Positions 45,601-58,206 of a stretch of DNA of 64,000 nucleotides are shown here, piece after piece (within the stretch, counting starts at the first letter, position 1; every line of letters begins with the position of its first letter). The stretch lies in assembly GCA_027485675.1 (NCBI GenBank), contig JAIXQP010000010.1, forward strand, positions 1-64,000, written 5' to 3'. The notes under the pieces are model-generated. The model had not been told where the DNA came from and did no database searches. It saw nothing but the letters and a program-made list of their open reading frames with translations. The position numbers were made by a program, and so were the translations under genes. Source of the DNA: Terriglobales bacterium. GTDB lineage: Bacteria > Acidobacteriota > Terriglobia > Bryobacterales > Bryobacteraceae.

Positions 45601-45772
45601 GCAGACCTGCCCGGCCGAAGCGATCTCCTTCGGCAATATCAACGACCCCGAAAGCGCCGTGTCCAAGATGAAGAAGAACAATCGGAACTACACCCTTCTT
45701 CATGAACTCAATATCAAGCCGCGCACTACCTACCTTGCGAAGGTGCGCAATCCCAATCCGGAGCTTGCCTAA
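42656..45772 (+). CDS. actB: Alternative complex III ActB: molybdopterin-like and iron-sulfur protein
   Basis: 1038 residues from the ATG at 42656 (ATGA overlap); a GTG nine bases upstream is less likely. N-terminal twin-arginine signal and lipobox ([21 protein letters not shown]) export it. The large middle domain (about 70-740) has the molybdopterin oxidoreductase fold but, as known for ActB, no cofactor cysteine. The C-terminal ferredoxin part has [12 protein letters not shown] (from about 813), [28 protein letters not shown] and CNYC/CQQTCP, enough for three [4Fe-4S] and one [3Fe-4S] cluster. An oddity is the His/Lys-rich KAD-x-HKAD insertion at about 284-315, followed by an Ala-Pro linker. 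Start of the electron path from menaquinol to the pentahaem ActA. Confidence 0.93.
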   Translation: MIQIEGIGNQTGKKFWRSLNELASTPKFKEWLVQEFPEGATDLLDRGSRRRFMQLMAASMGLAGLTACRRPVEKILPYAKGVEGLVHGAPQHYATVMNVAGQAQPLVVEAIDGRPVKIEGNRKHPISNGAANAWAQASILSLYDPDRSQKVLEKGKASTWEAFGAAAKATFVGDGEGIRILSGAVVSPTLASLRASLAAKHPKAKWYEYEPVNEDSALAGSELAFGDRLRPHYNLLKADVVVSLDCDFLQLDNPGLNVIRDFAKRRRAVDSAVPAGHGGDHQAAGHKADAHKADEHKADGHKADGHKADEHKADAAAHAPAAAANAAAAAPAATPAAAPAAESTSINRLYVVENNFTLTGAQADHRLRLRAADVQAFAADLAREVAAIPQGLKILGQSDKYIAALAKDLLAHKGRSVVLAGPRQPAIVHALAAAINQTLGNIGETVSYTRPGRTSSAAEITELAKEVAAGQVKTLVVLGANPVYSAPADLDFGAKYKSIATTIHLGFEVDETAAASTWHLPESHALESWGDAMAADGTVSLQQPLIEPIFKTKSAIEVVSMALGVATSAYEQVKAQSKLADPAWRQALHDGFVAGSQAALVKPAANAKAVETALNAAPKAAAGLEVVFAPSASTFDGRYANNAWLQEAPEPMTKIVWDNPALVSPKTAKELKLEEGSVIVVERGGRKVEAPVLVQPGHADNSVTLTLGYGRTSVGRVGTGVGYNAYLLRTADAMGFGTGATLAKSARTYELVTTQEHHDQAGRPVVREATVDKYKEEAHFASHEDAHIELFQLFDSFDYSKGNQWGMVVDLQSCIGCNACLVACQSENNIPVVGRDQVSKGREMHWIRLDRYFTGTEDDPEVVHQPMACQQCENAPCESVCPVAATVHSPEGLNDMAYNRCVGTRYCANNCPYKVRRFNYFNWHKDIEEVGKMVFNPDVTVRMRGVMEKCNYCVQRIQEVKIAHKVDGRKPIKDGDVLTACQQTCPAEAISFGNINDPESAVSKMKKNNRNYTLLHELNIKPRTTYLAKVRNPNPELA
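43505..43605 (+). repeat. KADxHKAD coding repeat in ActB
   Basis: Imperfect tandem repeats of 12-15 bases coding [15 protein letters not shown] units (seven copies of HKAD), followed by a long GCx-rich Ala-Pro stretch to about 43680. The HKAD units give a His every fourth or fifth residue, a pattern that could bind metal or act as a flexible surface loop. Such repeats also expand by slippage. Confidence 0.85.
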
Positions 45773-47202
45773 TGGCCGATCTCGCATTTGATCCTAAGGC
45801 TGTCGAGCAATTAAGTCCTCCGCTGGTGACTGGCCAGCCGTCGCTCCATGAGGTGACCGAGGCGGTCAGCATCCATACCGAAATCGAGACCCATCGAAAT
45901 TGGTATATCGCACTTGCCATTAGCGGCAGCATCACTCTGCTTCTTGGCTCCATGCTGGCGTACCTCGTCTCGACCGGTATCGGCGTGTGGGGCAACAACA
46001 ATCCCGTTGGCTGGGGTTGGGACATCACCAACTTCGTTTTCTGGATCGGTATCGGTCACGCCGGCACTCTGATCTCGGCCATTTTGTTCCTCTTCCGGCA
46101 GAAGTGGCGGACCTCGATCAATCGCTTTGCTGAAGCCATGACGCTTTTCGCCGTGGCTTGCGCGGGTATCTATCCTCTCGTCCACGTCGGCCGCCCCTGG
46201 CGCGCCTACTGGCTGTTTCCCATCCCGAACGCCGACCTGGCCATGTGGCAGAACTTCCGCAGCCCGCTGCTTTGGGACGTCTTCGCGGTCTCTACTTACG
46301 CCACCGTGTCGGCCCTCTTCTGGTATGTAGGCCTGATTCCTGACTTGGCAATCATTCGGGATCGCGCCAAGACGCAAATGCGGCATACCATCTACGGCCT
46401 GCTGTCCCTCGGCTGGCGCGGCTCGGCCACCCACTGGAAGAATTACGAAAAGGCCTACATGATCCTGGCTGGCCTCTCCACCCCGCTCGTGCTCTCCGTG
46501 CACACGATCGTTTCGTTCGACTTCGCCGTCTCGATCATTCCCGGCTGGCACACCACGATCTTCCCGCCATACTTCGTCGCTGGCGCCATCTTCTCCGGCT
46601 TCGCGATGGTAATCACGCTGATGGTGATCGCGCGCTGGGTGTTCAAGGTCGAGCACTTGGTGACGATGACGCACCTTGAAAACATGAACAAGGTGATCCT
46701 GGCCACCGGCACGATCGTCGGTTACGCCTACGCAACCGAGTTCTTCATCGCCTGGTACTCCGGCAACGAATACGAACGGTTCACCTTCATCAACCGCGCC
46801 ATGGGGCCCTACGCCTGGGCTTACTGGTCGATGGTTTCCTGCAACGTGATCTCGCCCCAGTTCTTCTGGTTCAAGAAGCTGCGGACCAACATCCCCTTCA
46901 TGTTCGTGCTCTCCATCTTCGTGAACATCGGGATGTGGTTCGAACGGTTCGTGATTATCGCAACGAGCTTGCACCGCGACTACCTGCCCTCCTCATGGGG
47001 CTACTTCCGGCCAACCATCGTCGACATCTTGACCTTCTTCGGCACTTTTGGTCTCTTCATCACCTTGTTCGTCTTCTTCACCCGCTTCCTGCCGATCATC
47101 GCCGTCAGCGAGGTGAAAGGCATGATGATCCAGACCGAACACGAAAAGCACTATCTGCCTGCCACCACGTCTGGCTCGTCTGAGCCGGTCAAGGCCCACT
47201 AA
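45772..47202 (+). CDS. actC: Alternative complex III ActC: NrfD-like quinol-oxidising membrane subunit
   Basis: 476 residues with about ten transmembrane helices (for example [40 protein letters not shown]). It is the NrfD/PsrC-like subunit that carries a menaquinol site; the conserved histidine in [20 protein letters not shown] and the aspartates in [16 protein letters not shown] are consistent with proton coupling. The start directly overlaps the ActB stop. Membrane partner of ActB and ActF. Confidence 0.92.
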   Translation: MADLAFDPKAVEQLSPPLVTGQPSLHEVTEAVSIHTEIETHRNWYIALAISGSITLLLGSMLAYLVSTGIGVWGNNNPVGWGWDITNFVFWIGIGHAGTLISAILFLFRQKWRTSINRFAEAMTLFAVACAGIYPLVHVGRPWRAYWLFPIPNADLAMWQNFRSPLLWDVFAVSTYATVSALFWYVGLIPDLAIIRDRAKTQMRHTIYGLLSLGWRGSATHWKNYEKAYMILAGLSTPLVLSVHTIVSFDFAVSIIPGWHTTIFPPYFVAGAIFSGFAMVITLMVIARWVFKVEHLVTMTHLENMNKVILATGTIVGYAYATEFFIAWYSGNEYERFTFINRAMGPYAWAYWSMVSCNVISPQFFWFKKLRTNIPFMFVLSIFVNIGMWFERFVIIATSLHRDYLPSSWGYFRPTIVDILTFFGTFGLFITLFVFFTRFLPIIAVSEVKGMMIQTEHEKHYLPATTSGSSEPVKAH

Positions 47203-47210
47203 GGAACGCC

Positions 47211-47750
47211 ATGGCTGAACACTCCTCCATACACGGCGTCGTTGCCGACTTCGACTCTCCGGATACTCTTCTCGATGCGGTCAGGGCCGCGCGGGCCAAG
47301 GGATACACCAAGATGGAAGCCTATACCCCCTTCCCGATCCACGGGATCGATGAAGCGATGGGCGCTAAGCCTTCTATTCTCGGCTACATCGTTCTTTGTG
47401 GCAGCGCCACGGGTTTCACGACGGCTGTCCTCCTGCAGTGGTGGACCGGTACGATCGCCTACCCGCTCGTGATCAGCGGCAAGCCGCTGTTTGCGTTCGA
47501 GTTCGGTTTCCCGGTCATGTTTGAATTGACCGTGCTCCTGTCGGCCTTCGCCGCGGTGTTTGGAATGCTTGGCTTGAACGGCTTGCCGCGGCTGAGCCAC
47601 CCGATCTTTAATTACTCCGGCGTGGCCGGTTCCTCGGATGACCGCTTCCTGCTGGTCATTGAAGCCTCCGACAAGAAATTTGACGCCAACGAGACCAAAG
47701 ATTTTCTTGCCTCGCTCGGAGCCGAAAAACTGGAGGTCGTCGAAGCATGA
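47211..47750 (+). CDS. actD: Alternative complex III ActD (DUF3341)
   Basis: 179 residues with two central transmembrane helices (SILGYIVLCGSATGFTTAVL and PVMFELTVLLSAFAAVFGML), the standard DUF3341 topology. N-terminal PDTLLDAVRAARAKGYTKME and the Pro-rich ARMAYTPFPIHG-like segment (YTPFPIHGIDEAM) are typical. A structural subunit of ACIII that helps hold ActA and ActE. Overlaps actE by four bases. Confidence 0.93.
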   Translation: MAEHSSIHGVVADFDSPDTLLDAVRAARAKGYTKMEAYTPFPIHGIDEAMGAKPSILGYIVLCGSATGFTTAVLLQWWTGTIAYPLVISGKPLFAFEFGFPVMFELTVLLSAFAAVFGMLGLNGLPRLSHPIFNYSGVAGSSDDRFLLVIEASDKKFDANETKDFLASLGAEKLEVVEA

Positions 47751-48358
47751 AACTCCTTACCTTAAAGTCGGTAGTTCTCACGGGGGGACTTCTCCTCTTA
47801 ACCGGGTGCCTTAGCCCGAGCCGTGACACCACGCCGCTGCAGATTTGGGATGACATGAAGGCGCAGCCCAAATACAAATCGCAACAGCAGAGCCCTTTGT
47901 TTTCGGATAAGCGGGCGAGCCGCCGGCCGCCGGAAGGCACCGTCGCAATCGGCCAGTTGAGTGGCGATGACGGGTACCGTTGGGGCGTCCTCTCCTCCCA
48001 GTATGTCGGCAAAAACCCCGAAGCCATTACGCCCGAGCTACTCGCCCATGGACAGCTCAAGTACAACACGTATTGCGCACCCTGCCACTCCAAAGTTGGC
48101 GACGGGAAAGGGATCGTCGGCATTCGCGCTGGCGCGGCCTTCCAGCCGGCGAACCTTCTCGAGCCTCGTGTTCTGCAGATGAACGATGGGGAGCTCTATT
48201 CGGTGGCCAGTGAAGGACGCCGGACCATGATGGGATATCGGACCCAGACCAGCGACCACGACCGTTGGGCGATCGTCGCCTATCTGCGTGCGCTGCATCG
48301 GGCCAGCAGCGGAACCAAAGAGGATGTCCCGGAAAACCTGCGGGCGCAACTGAACTAA
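47747..48358 (+). CDS. actE: Alternative complex III ActE: lipoprotein cytochrome c
   Basis: 203 residues with a lipobox (LLLLTGC) and one haem site, CAPCH (about 105). PRDTTPLQIWDDMKAQPKYK and the Met ligand region TMMGYRTQTSDHDRWAIVAY LRALHR are typical of ActE, which docks electrons to soluble cytochrome c or directly to the oxidase. The start overlaps actD by four bases; actF follows 21 bases on. Confidence 0.92.
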   Translation: MKLLTLKSVVLTGGLLLLTGCLSPSRDTTPLQIWDDMKAQPKYKSQQQSPLFSDKRASRRPPEGTVAIGQLSGDDGYRWGVLSSQYVGKNPEAITPELLAHGQLKYNTYCAPCHSKVGDGKGIVGIRAGAAFQPANLLEPRVLQMNDGELYSVASEGRRTMMGYRTQTSDHDRWAIVAYLRALHRASSGTKEDVPENLRAQLN

Positions 48359-48379
48359 GCGAGGAATACGAGTCGCAAC

Positions 48380-49588
48380 ATGAGTAAACATCACCATCAC
48401 GACGTTCCGCGGGATAGCTACGAAATCCCCACCGCTACCTGGGAGAAGGGCCGGAACATCATCCTAGGTGTCTTCATCCTCGGCTGGGTCGCTGCCTTGG
48501 CGGGCTACAGCATCGATCACAAGCAGTTCTTCCCGTCCTATCTCGTCGCGTTCTTCTTTGGTACCGGGATCGCTATCGGCGCAGCCTTGTTCACCATGAT
48601 CCAGCACCTGACCGGTTCGGCGTGGAGTGTGCCTCTGCGGCGCCTCATGGAAAACGTGATGATGTCGATGCCGATTCTCGCATTGCTCTTCCTGCCCGTG
48701 GCTTTCGGCCTCCACGAACTCTATGAGTGGTCCCACCCGGGCATCATGGAAACGGACGCTCTGCTCAAGAAGAAAGAAGCATACCTGAACCCGACCGCTT
48801 TCTACATCCGCGCCGTCGTCTACTTCGCCATCTGGAGCTTCTGGGCCTGGCGGCTCTCGAGCTGGTCGCGGGCGCAGGATCAGTCGAAAGATCTGAACCT
48901 CACGTTCAAGAGCGAACGCATCTCGGCGCCGGGCATGCTGCTCTTCTTCCTGTCGGCCTCGTTAGCCAGCGTCGATTGGGTCATGTCGCTGCAGCCGCAC
49001 TGGTATTCCACGATCTTTGGCGTCTATTGCCTCGCCGGCGGAATGTGGGCCTTCTTCGCGATCCTCACGTTTACCTTGTTGCGCTTCCGTGCCCATGGGA
49101 TCCTGGCCAATTCCGTCACCGTCGAACACTATCACGACATGGGCAAGTGGATGTTCGCCCTCACCGTCTTCTGGGCTTATGTTGCTTTCTCCCAGTACAT
49201 GCTGATCTGGTACGCCAACCTCCCGGAAGAGACAATCTTCTTTAAAGTGCGGCGAACTGGATCTTGGGAATCGGTCAGCGCCATCCTCCTCTTTGGACAC
49301 TTTGCGGCCACTTTCCTCGTCCTGCTGGCCCGCGCGAGTAAGCGCAGCCTGAACGTTCTGCGCTTCGTTACGGTGTGGATCCTGTGCATGCACTACGTCG
49401 ACGTTTATTGGCTCGTTATGCCGAACTTCGCAAAAGCCGGTGTCGCTCCGCACTGGATGGATGCCGCCTGCTTCGTCGCGGTGATGAGTACTTTAGCCCT
49501 CGGCTTCTGGTGGCGGTTGAAGTCGGCCCCGATCGTGGCCGTCGGTGATCCTCGCCTCGAGAAAGGATTGGAGTTCCAGAATGTCTAA
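48380..49588 (+). CDS. actF: Alternative complex III ActF: NrfD-like membrane subunit
   Basis: 402 residues with about ten transmembrane helices. It is the second NrfD-like subunit, related to ActC, with QHLTGSAWSVPLRRLMENVM, SIWSFWAWRLSSWSRAQD and TLLRFRAHGILANSVTVEHY as family motifs. Presumed to form the second half of the membrane arm and a proton pathway. Its last codons overlap the next gene's start. Confidence 0.92.
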   Translation: MSKHHHHDVPRDSYEIPTATWEKGRNIILGVFILGWVAALAGYSIDHKQFFPSYLVAFFFGTGIAIGAALFTMIQHLTGSAWSVPLRRLMENVMMSMPILALLFLPVAFGLHELYEWSHPGIMETDALLKKKEAYLNPTAFYIRAVVYFAIWSFWAWRLSSWSRAQDQSKDLNLTFKSERISAPGMLLFFLSASLASVDWVMSLQPHWYSTIFGVYCLAGGMWAFFAILTFTLLRFRAHGILANSVTVEHYHDMGKWMFALTVFWAYVAFSQYMLIWYANLPEETIFFKVRRTGSWESVSAILLFGHFAATFLVLLARASKRSLNVLRFVTVWILCMHYVDVYWLVMPNFAKAGVAPHWMDAACFVAVMSTLALGFWWRLKSAPIVAVGDPRLEKGLEFQNV

Positions 49589-50012
49589 CGCGCCTAAGAA
49601 TCTAACGCCCGATGAGATTGCTGAGCTCGGTTTTGATCGAACCGAAGTGCAAACGGTCCCCGTGCTCGTCGTCACGGTCGCCATCATCGGTTTTATTGTA
49701 GCGAGTTGTGTCGGTTGCGCCATCTACTACAATAGCTTCCGCGATGCGGCCGTCGAGCGGTTGCAGTTGGAACCGGTCTCGCAGGACTACATGGAGCTGC
49801 AGGCTCGGGAAGCAAAACAGCTGAATACCTATGCGACGATCGACAAGAATACCGGTAGCGTCCGGCTTCCCATCGAAAAGGCGATGTCGCTGGTGGTAGC
49901 GGAATCGGCTCCTGGGGGCAAATGGCGGTTCCCCGTGAATCCCTACCCGGTCAAGAAGCCAGAAGACGCCGCTGCGGCGACTCCCCCTGCGGCGCCTGCT
50001 CCGGCAAAATAG
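49581..50012 (+). CDS. Small membrane protein of the respiratory operon, unknown
   Basis: 143 residues from the ATG at 49581, which overlaps the actF stop; the frame to 49545 is a shadow. One transmembrane helix (VPVLVVTVAIIGFIVASCVG) near residue 32, with the rest in the periplasm, including YMELQAREAKQLNTYATIDK and VRLPIEKAMSLVV, then an Ala-Pro tail. The segment IEKAMSLVV recalls a conserved motif of small proteins found in cytochrome-oxidase/ACIII operons of Acidobacteriota and Bacteroidota, but I cannot name it. Its position between actF and SCO suggests an accessory of ACIII or of the link between ACIII and the oxidase. Confidence 0.6.
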   Translation: MSNAPKNLTPDEIAELGFDRTEVQTVPVLVVTVAIIGFIVASCVGCAIYYNSFRDAAVERLQLEPVSQDYMELQAREAKQLNTYATIDKNTGSVRLPIEKAMSLVVAESAPGGKWRFPVNPYPVKKPEDAAAATPPAAPAPAK

Positions 50013-50033
50013 TTCACCCGTTATTCGAAGAAC

Positions 50034-50849
50034 ATGATCTCCCGACTTCTCATTACCAACGTCTTGTTCCTTGCTCTGTTGCAAGGCAACGCCTCGGTTC
50101 CGCAGGAACTGGGCGGTGTTGGCGTGGACGAACGTCTGGGAACGGTTCTCGATGGCAACCTCGAGTTCATTGCAGAAAACGGACGACCCGTGCGGCTGTC
50201 TCAGTACCTCAATCAGGGTCGGCCAGTTGTCCTGAACTTCGTGTATTACTCCTGCCCAATGTTGTGCAGTCTCGTAATGAACGGACTGACGTCCAGCATT
50301 CGCGAGCTTCCTTGGACGCCTGGCAATGAGTATGAAATTGTCACGATCTCGATCGATCCACGGGAGATGTACACGCTGGCGGCAACCAAGAAGCAGGCGC
50401 AACTCCTGAGCTTCGATCGTCCTGCTCCCGGTTGGCATTTTCTCTCGGACTACAACGACAATGCGAAGAAGCTGGCCGAGCAGGCTGGTTTCCACTATCG
50501 CTGGGATAAAGACAGGCAGCAATACGCACATAGTGCGAGTCTGATTCTTCTTGCGCCGGACGGAAAAATCGCTCGTTATCTCTATGGCATCAAATATAAG
50601 GCGTTTGACCTGCGGATGGGACTGACCGAAGCGCGGGATGGCAAGATGCGGTCAACTGGCGAGCATCTTCTCCTATATTGCTTCCAGTATGATCCGCTCT
50701 CCAAAAGTTACGTCATGACGGCCAAGAACATAATGCGAGGTGGTGGCGCACTCACGGTCTTCATCCTGGGTGCCTCTCTCATGCGGTTCTGGCGGAAAGA
50801 ACGGGAACAGTTTAAGCAGTCGCCCCCCAAGGGGCCGGTTTTATCATAA
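50034..50849 (+). CDS. SCO1/SenC copper-delivery protein
   Basis: 271 residues with a signal-anchor (ISRLLITNVLFLALLQG) and a C-terminal transmembrane helix (GGALTVFILGASLMRFW). The thioredoxin-like fold carries the copper CPMLC motif (YYSCPMLCSLVMNG, about 77-81) and the His in YAHSASLILLAPDG. SCO delivers copper to the CuA centre of cytochrome oxidase subunit II, encoded by the next gene. GRPVVLNFVYYSCP is the family hallmark. Confidence 0.92.
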   Translation: MISRLLITNVLFLALLQGNASVPQELGGVGVDERLGTVLDGNLEFIAENGRPVRLSQYLNQGRPVVLNFVYYSCPMLCSLVMNGLTSSIRELPWTPGNEYEIVTISIDPREMYTLAATKKQAQLLSFDRPAPGWHFLSDYNDNAKKLAEQAGFHYRWDKDRQQYAHSASLILLAPDGKIARYLYGIKYKAFDLRMGLTEARDGKMRSTGEHLLLYCFQYDPLSKSYVMTAKNIMRGGGALTVFILGASLMRFWRKEREQFKQSPPKGPVLS

Positions 50850-50859
50850 GGAAGGCAAT

Positions 50860-51801
50860 ATGGATTCCATCAGGCATTGGATGCTTGGCCCTCAGGGTAG
50901 TGCGTACGCCAACAATGTTGACGACCTCTACATGTTTCTGGTGTGGCTCAGCGTTTTCTTCTTCGTACTCATCGTATTTTTGACTGTATATTTCGCGTGG
51001 AAATATCGCCGTCGCAAAGAAGGGGTCCTCACGCCCAACATCTCCCATAATTTGGCGTTGGAACTCCTCTGGAGCATCATTCCGCTCATCATCGTCATGG
51101 GAATCTTCTTCTGGGGATTCAATGATTATGTGCGGGCAAGCGTTGCGCCCAACGACGCCATCGAGATTCACGTCACCGGCAAAAAGTGGCTGTGGGCCTT
51201 TGAATATCCGGACGGCACCCGCACCATCGGAAACCTGCACGTTCCGGTCAACCGCCCGGTAAAACTCATCCTCACGAGCGAAGATGTCCTTCATGACTTC
51301 TACATCCCGTCGATGCGTCAGAAGACCGACGTGATTCCGGGCCGGTTCGTGGACTTGACGTTTACTCCCACCGTCCCTGGCAAGCATCAGGTGTTTTGCG
51401 CGGAGTACTGCGGCAAATCGCACTCCGATATGATGGCGAATCTGTTCGTTGATTCCCCGGAAGTCTATGAGAAGTGGCTGGTTGAAGGTGATCCGGAACT
51501 GCAGCAGATGCCGCCGGTGGAGGTTGGGAAGCTTGTCTATGAGAACAAAGGCTGCAACTCCTGTCACAGCATCGACGGCAGCAAAAATACCGGTCCTTCC
51601 TTCAAGGGTCTGTACGGCCGGATGGAGAAATTTGCCGATGGCACCACGCAGATGGTGGACGACAACTACATCGTAGAGTCGATCAACAATCCGCAGGCCA
51701 AAATTGTGGCAGGCTACGAGCCCGTCATGCCGACTTTCCAGGGCTTGCTCCGCACTCCGGAAATGCGGGGTATCATTGCATACATCAAGGAATTGAAATA
51801 A
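50860..51801 (+). CDS. coxB: Cytochrome c oxidase subunit II with fused cytochrome c (caa3 type)
   Basis: 313 residues from the ATG at 50860 (MDSIRHWMLGP). Two transmembrane helices (about 22-48 and 63-88), the CuA domain with CAEYCGKSH (Cys and His ligands) and HDFYIPSMRQKTDVIPGRFV, then a C-terminal cytochrome c with CNSCH (about 232) and Met near the end (PVMPTFQGLL). The fused haem makes the oxidase caa3-type, able to take electrons directly from ACIII. The longer frame to 50740 reads across the SCO gene and is a shadow. Confidence 0.95.
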   Translation: MDSIRHWMLGPQGSAYANNVDDLYMFLVWLSVFFFVLIVFLTVYFAWKYRRRKEGVLTPNISHNLALELLWSIIPLIIVMGIFFWGFNDYVRASVAPNDAIEIHVTGKKWLWAFEYPDGTRTIGNLHVPVNRPVKLILTSEDVLHDFYIPSMRQKTDVIPGRFVDLTFTPTVPGKHQVFCAEYCGKSHSDMMANLFVDSPEVYEKWLVEGDPELQQMPPVEVGKLVYENKGCNSCHSIDGSKNTGPSFKGLYGRMEKFADGTTQMVDDNYIVESINNPQAKIVAGYEPVMPTFQGLLRTPEMRGIIAYIKELK

Positions 51802-51816
51802 AAAAGGGGGTTTCAC

Positions 51817-53459
<1,643 letters not shown>

Positions 53460-53463
<4 letters not shown>

Positions 53464-54119
53464 GCAACTCTACTCATGATGTGGCGGAACACCGGTTCCG
53501 CCAACATCACTTCGCTAACGCCGAACAACAACTCGACACCTCCAAGATCGGGATGTGGCTATTCCTGGCCACTGAAATCCTGATGTTCGGTGGCCTCTTC
53601 GTGGGCTTCGGGCTCATGCAGGGGGTCTATCCGGAGGCTTGGGTGGCGGGACACCATCACCTGGATCGCGTGCTGGGAGCGGTGAACACCGTATTCCTGC
53701 TCTGCTCCTCTTTCACGATGGTGATGGCGGTTCACTATGCTTCCACCGATCAGAAGTCGAAGACGGTGATGAACCTCGGGCTCACCCTTGGTTTCGCTTT
53801 CGCCTTCCTTGTGGTGAAGTACTTCGAATACTCCCACAAGTTCCACGATGGTCTTCTCCCCGGCCGCTACTTTAACCTGGCCGGCATCGGCGGTCCGCCC
53901 CAGCAGGCGATGTTTTTCGGCTTCTACTTCGCGATGACTGGCATCCACGGCTTCCACGTCCTGATCGGCATCGCGCTGATTGCGTGGATCATGATCCGGG
54001 CAAACCGCGGCGATTTCTCGAGCGCCTACTACACCCCGGTGGACCTGGTTGGACTGTACTGGCACTTGGTCGACCTGATCTGGATCTACCTGTTCCCCCT
54101 TCTCTATCTCGTCAGCTAG
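53460..54119 (+). CDS. coxC: Cytochrome c oxidase subunit III
   Basis: 219 residues with five predicted transmembrane helices. Conserved motifs include [60 protein letters not shown], and [20 protein letters not shown]. This short form lacks the first two helices of the classical seven-helix subunit III, as usual in caa3 oxidases. Starts with TTG, overlapping coxA. Followed by coxD 7 bases on. Confidence 0.95.
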
Positions 54120-54126
54120 GAATCTC

Positions 54127-54513
54127 ATGAGCGAACAAGCGCACCACACCTCCCACTCCCCTCTGCCGTACCTGCTCACCCTGATCGCACTGCTGTTCTT
54201 GACGGGCATCACGGTAGGGGCTGCCTACGTCGATTTTGGTTCGTCGACCGTGAACATCATCATCGCGATGTTGATTGCCACCTTTAAGGCCTCTCTCGTC
54301 GCTTTGGTCTTCATGCACTTGCGTCACGACAAGCCCCTCAACTCGATCATCTTCCTCAGCTCTTTGATCTTCCTGGGTATCCTGTTGGGCTTCTGCATGA
54401 TCGACCTTGGCTCTCGCGAACGCGTCTACCCGACCGGGCTGAGAAAAGTGGATCCGCCGCCCACCGCTGCTCCGGCTGCCGCACCGCCGGCCGCTGCACC
54501 AGCCGCTCACTAG
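54127..54513 (+). CDS. coxD: Cytochrome c oxidase subunit IV-like
   Basis: 128 residues with three transmembrane helices (PYLLTLIALLFLTGITVGAA, VNIIIAMLIATFKASLVALV, NSIIFLSSLIFLGILLGFCM) and an Ala-Pro cytoplasmic tail. The FMHLRHDKPLN segment is the COX4_pro/caa3 subunit IV signature. It stabilises the oxidase. Last gene of the respiratory operon; a strong terminator follows. Confidence 0.9.
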   Translation: MSEQAHHTSHSPLPYLLTLIALLFLTGITVGAAYVDFGSSTVNIIIAMLIATFKASLVALVFMHLRHDKPLNSIIFLSSLIFLGILLGFCMIDLGSRERVYPTGLRKVDPPPTAAPAAAPPAAAPAAH

Positions 54514-54537
54514 GGCTCTTCCAAAACCTGAATCACC

Positions 54538-54576
54538 AACGGCCTGTTTCCACCCGAAATAGGCCGTTTTCCTTTT
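54538..54576 (+). terminator. Intrinsic terminator of the ACIII-caa3 operon
   Basis: AACGGCCTGTTTC, loop CACCC, GAAATAGGCCGTT: a 13-bp stem with one G-U pair, followed by TTCCTTTT. It lies 25 bases after the coxD stop and only 11 bases before the next gene's ATG, so it also shapes that gene's 5' leader. Confidence 0.85.
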
Positions 54577-54579
54577 CCC

Positions 54580-55800
54580 ATGAACAGAAGACTCTTCCTC
54601 GCCAGTCTGGCCGCCAACGCCGCCGCCCAAAAGCAGCCGCTCCGCCTCGCCGCGATCGTCACAGAATATCGTCCGCTCTCCCACGCTGATGTGATCCTCG
54701 GCAAGTACCTCGAGGGCTTCAATCAGGATGAGCGTCCCCCTTACCCCAAGTCCCGCCTCGTTTCGCTGTTCACCGAGCAGGTGCCGGACAAGGACATGAG
54801 CCGGGAACGCGCCAAGAAATTCAATGTCCCGATCTATCGAACCGTCAGCGAGGCCCTGACCTTAGGAGGCACCCAACTGGCGGTCGATGGCGTTATCCTG
54901 ATCGGCGAACACGGCGATTACCCCTTTAACGACAAGGAACAAAGGCTCTATCCCCGCTTTGAAATGTTCCTCAAGATTACGGATGTCTTCCGCCAGAGCG
55001 GCCGCTCCGTCCCCGTCTTCAACGACAAACATCTTTCCTGGAGTTTCCGTCAGGCCAAACGCATGGTCGACATCTCTCGGGAACTGAAGTTTCCGATGCT
55101 CGCCGGCTCCTCCGTACCCGTGGCCTTCCGCCAGCCCGCCCTCGATGCACCCTGGGGAGAGAAACAGCGCTATGCCGTCGCCATCTCCTACAGCGGCCTC
55201 GACATCTATGGCTTCCATGTGCTCGAAGCCCTGCAGACGATGACCGAACGCCGCGCCGGCGGTGAGACCGGGGTCAAGAGCGTACAGTGTCTCGAAGGCG
55301 ACGCCTGTTGGAACTTCCTCTCCACCAACGCATGGGCGCAACGCCTTTTCGATCGCGCCCTGGCCCTCAGCGAAACCCGCAAGCCCGGCGACCTCCGCAA
55401 GCTGGTCCCGTCCCCCGCCGTTTTCGTCATCGAGTACGCCGACGGCCTACTCGCCGCCGCGTTCCTTCTCACGGGTGCTGTCGAGGATTTCACCGTCGCC
55501 ATCGATCTCCCGCAACGAAACGAACCCATCGCGACCCTCATGAAGTTGCAGGACGGCCGCCCGCATCACCACTTCGGCTGCCTCGTCGAAAAGATCGAGG
55601 AGCTGTTCACCACTGGCCGCTCGCCCTATCCCGTCGAACGCACGCTCCTCACGAGCGGCATCCTCGACTTCGCCCTCGAATCCCGCATCCAGGGCCACCG
55701 CAAGCTGGCCACGCCCGAACTCCTCCAGGTCCGCTACCAAGCCCCCCGCGCCTCCAACTTCTGTGTCAGCGGCTGGGGAGCCGACGGCAAGCGCCTCTGA
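54580..55800 (+). CDS. Exported protein of unknown function (406 residues)
   Basis: MNRRLFLASLAANAAAQKQP is a twin-arginine-like signal. The N-terminal half looks like a Rossmann fold (LRLAAIVTEYRPLSHADVIL, VDGVILIGEHGDYPFNDKEQ, VPVFNDKHLSWSFRQAKRMV) and the rest has conserved YSGLDIYGFHVLEALQTMTE, KSVQCLEGDACWNF and DGRPHHHFGCLVEKIEEL. I recall such proteins in Planctomycetes and Acidobacteria next to DUF1549/1501 genes, but not their function. The ATG lies 11 bases after the terminator hairpin with no Shine-Dalgarno. It heads a plus-strand set with the PSD1-type, DUF1501 and RoxA-like genes. Confidence 0.75.
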   Translation: MNRRLFLASLAANAAAQKQPLRLAAIVTEYRPLSHADVILGKYLEGFNQDERPPYPKSRLVSLFTEQVPDKDMSRERAKKFNVPIYRTVSEALTLGGTQLAVDGVILIGEHGDYPFNDKEQRLYPRFEMFLKITDVFRQSGRSVPVFNDKHLSWSFRQAKRMVDISRELKFPMLAGSSVPVAFRQPALDAPWGEKQRYAVAISYSGLDIYGFHVLEALQTMTERRAGGETGVKSVQCLEGDACWNFLSTNAWAQRLFDRALALSETRKPGDLRKLVPSPAVFVIEYADGLLAAAFLLTGAVEDFTVAIDLPQRNEPIATLMKLQDGRPHHHFGCLVEKIEELFTTGRSPYPVERTLLTSGILDFALESRIQGHRKLATPELLQVRYQAPRASNFCVSGWGADGKRL

Positions 55801-55822
55801 CCAGCTTGATATCCTAGTTGCC

Positions 55823-58198
<2,376 letters not shown>

Positions 58199-58206
58199 GG
58201 GGCACC

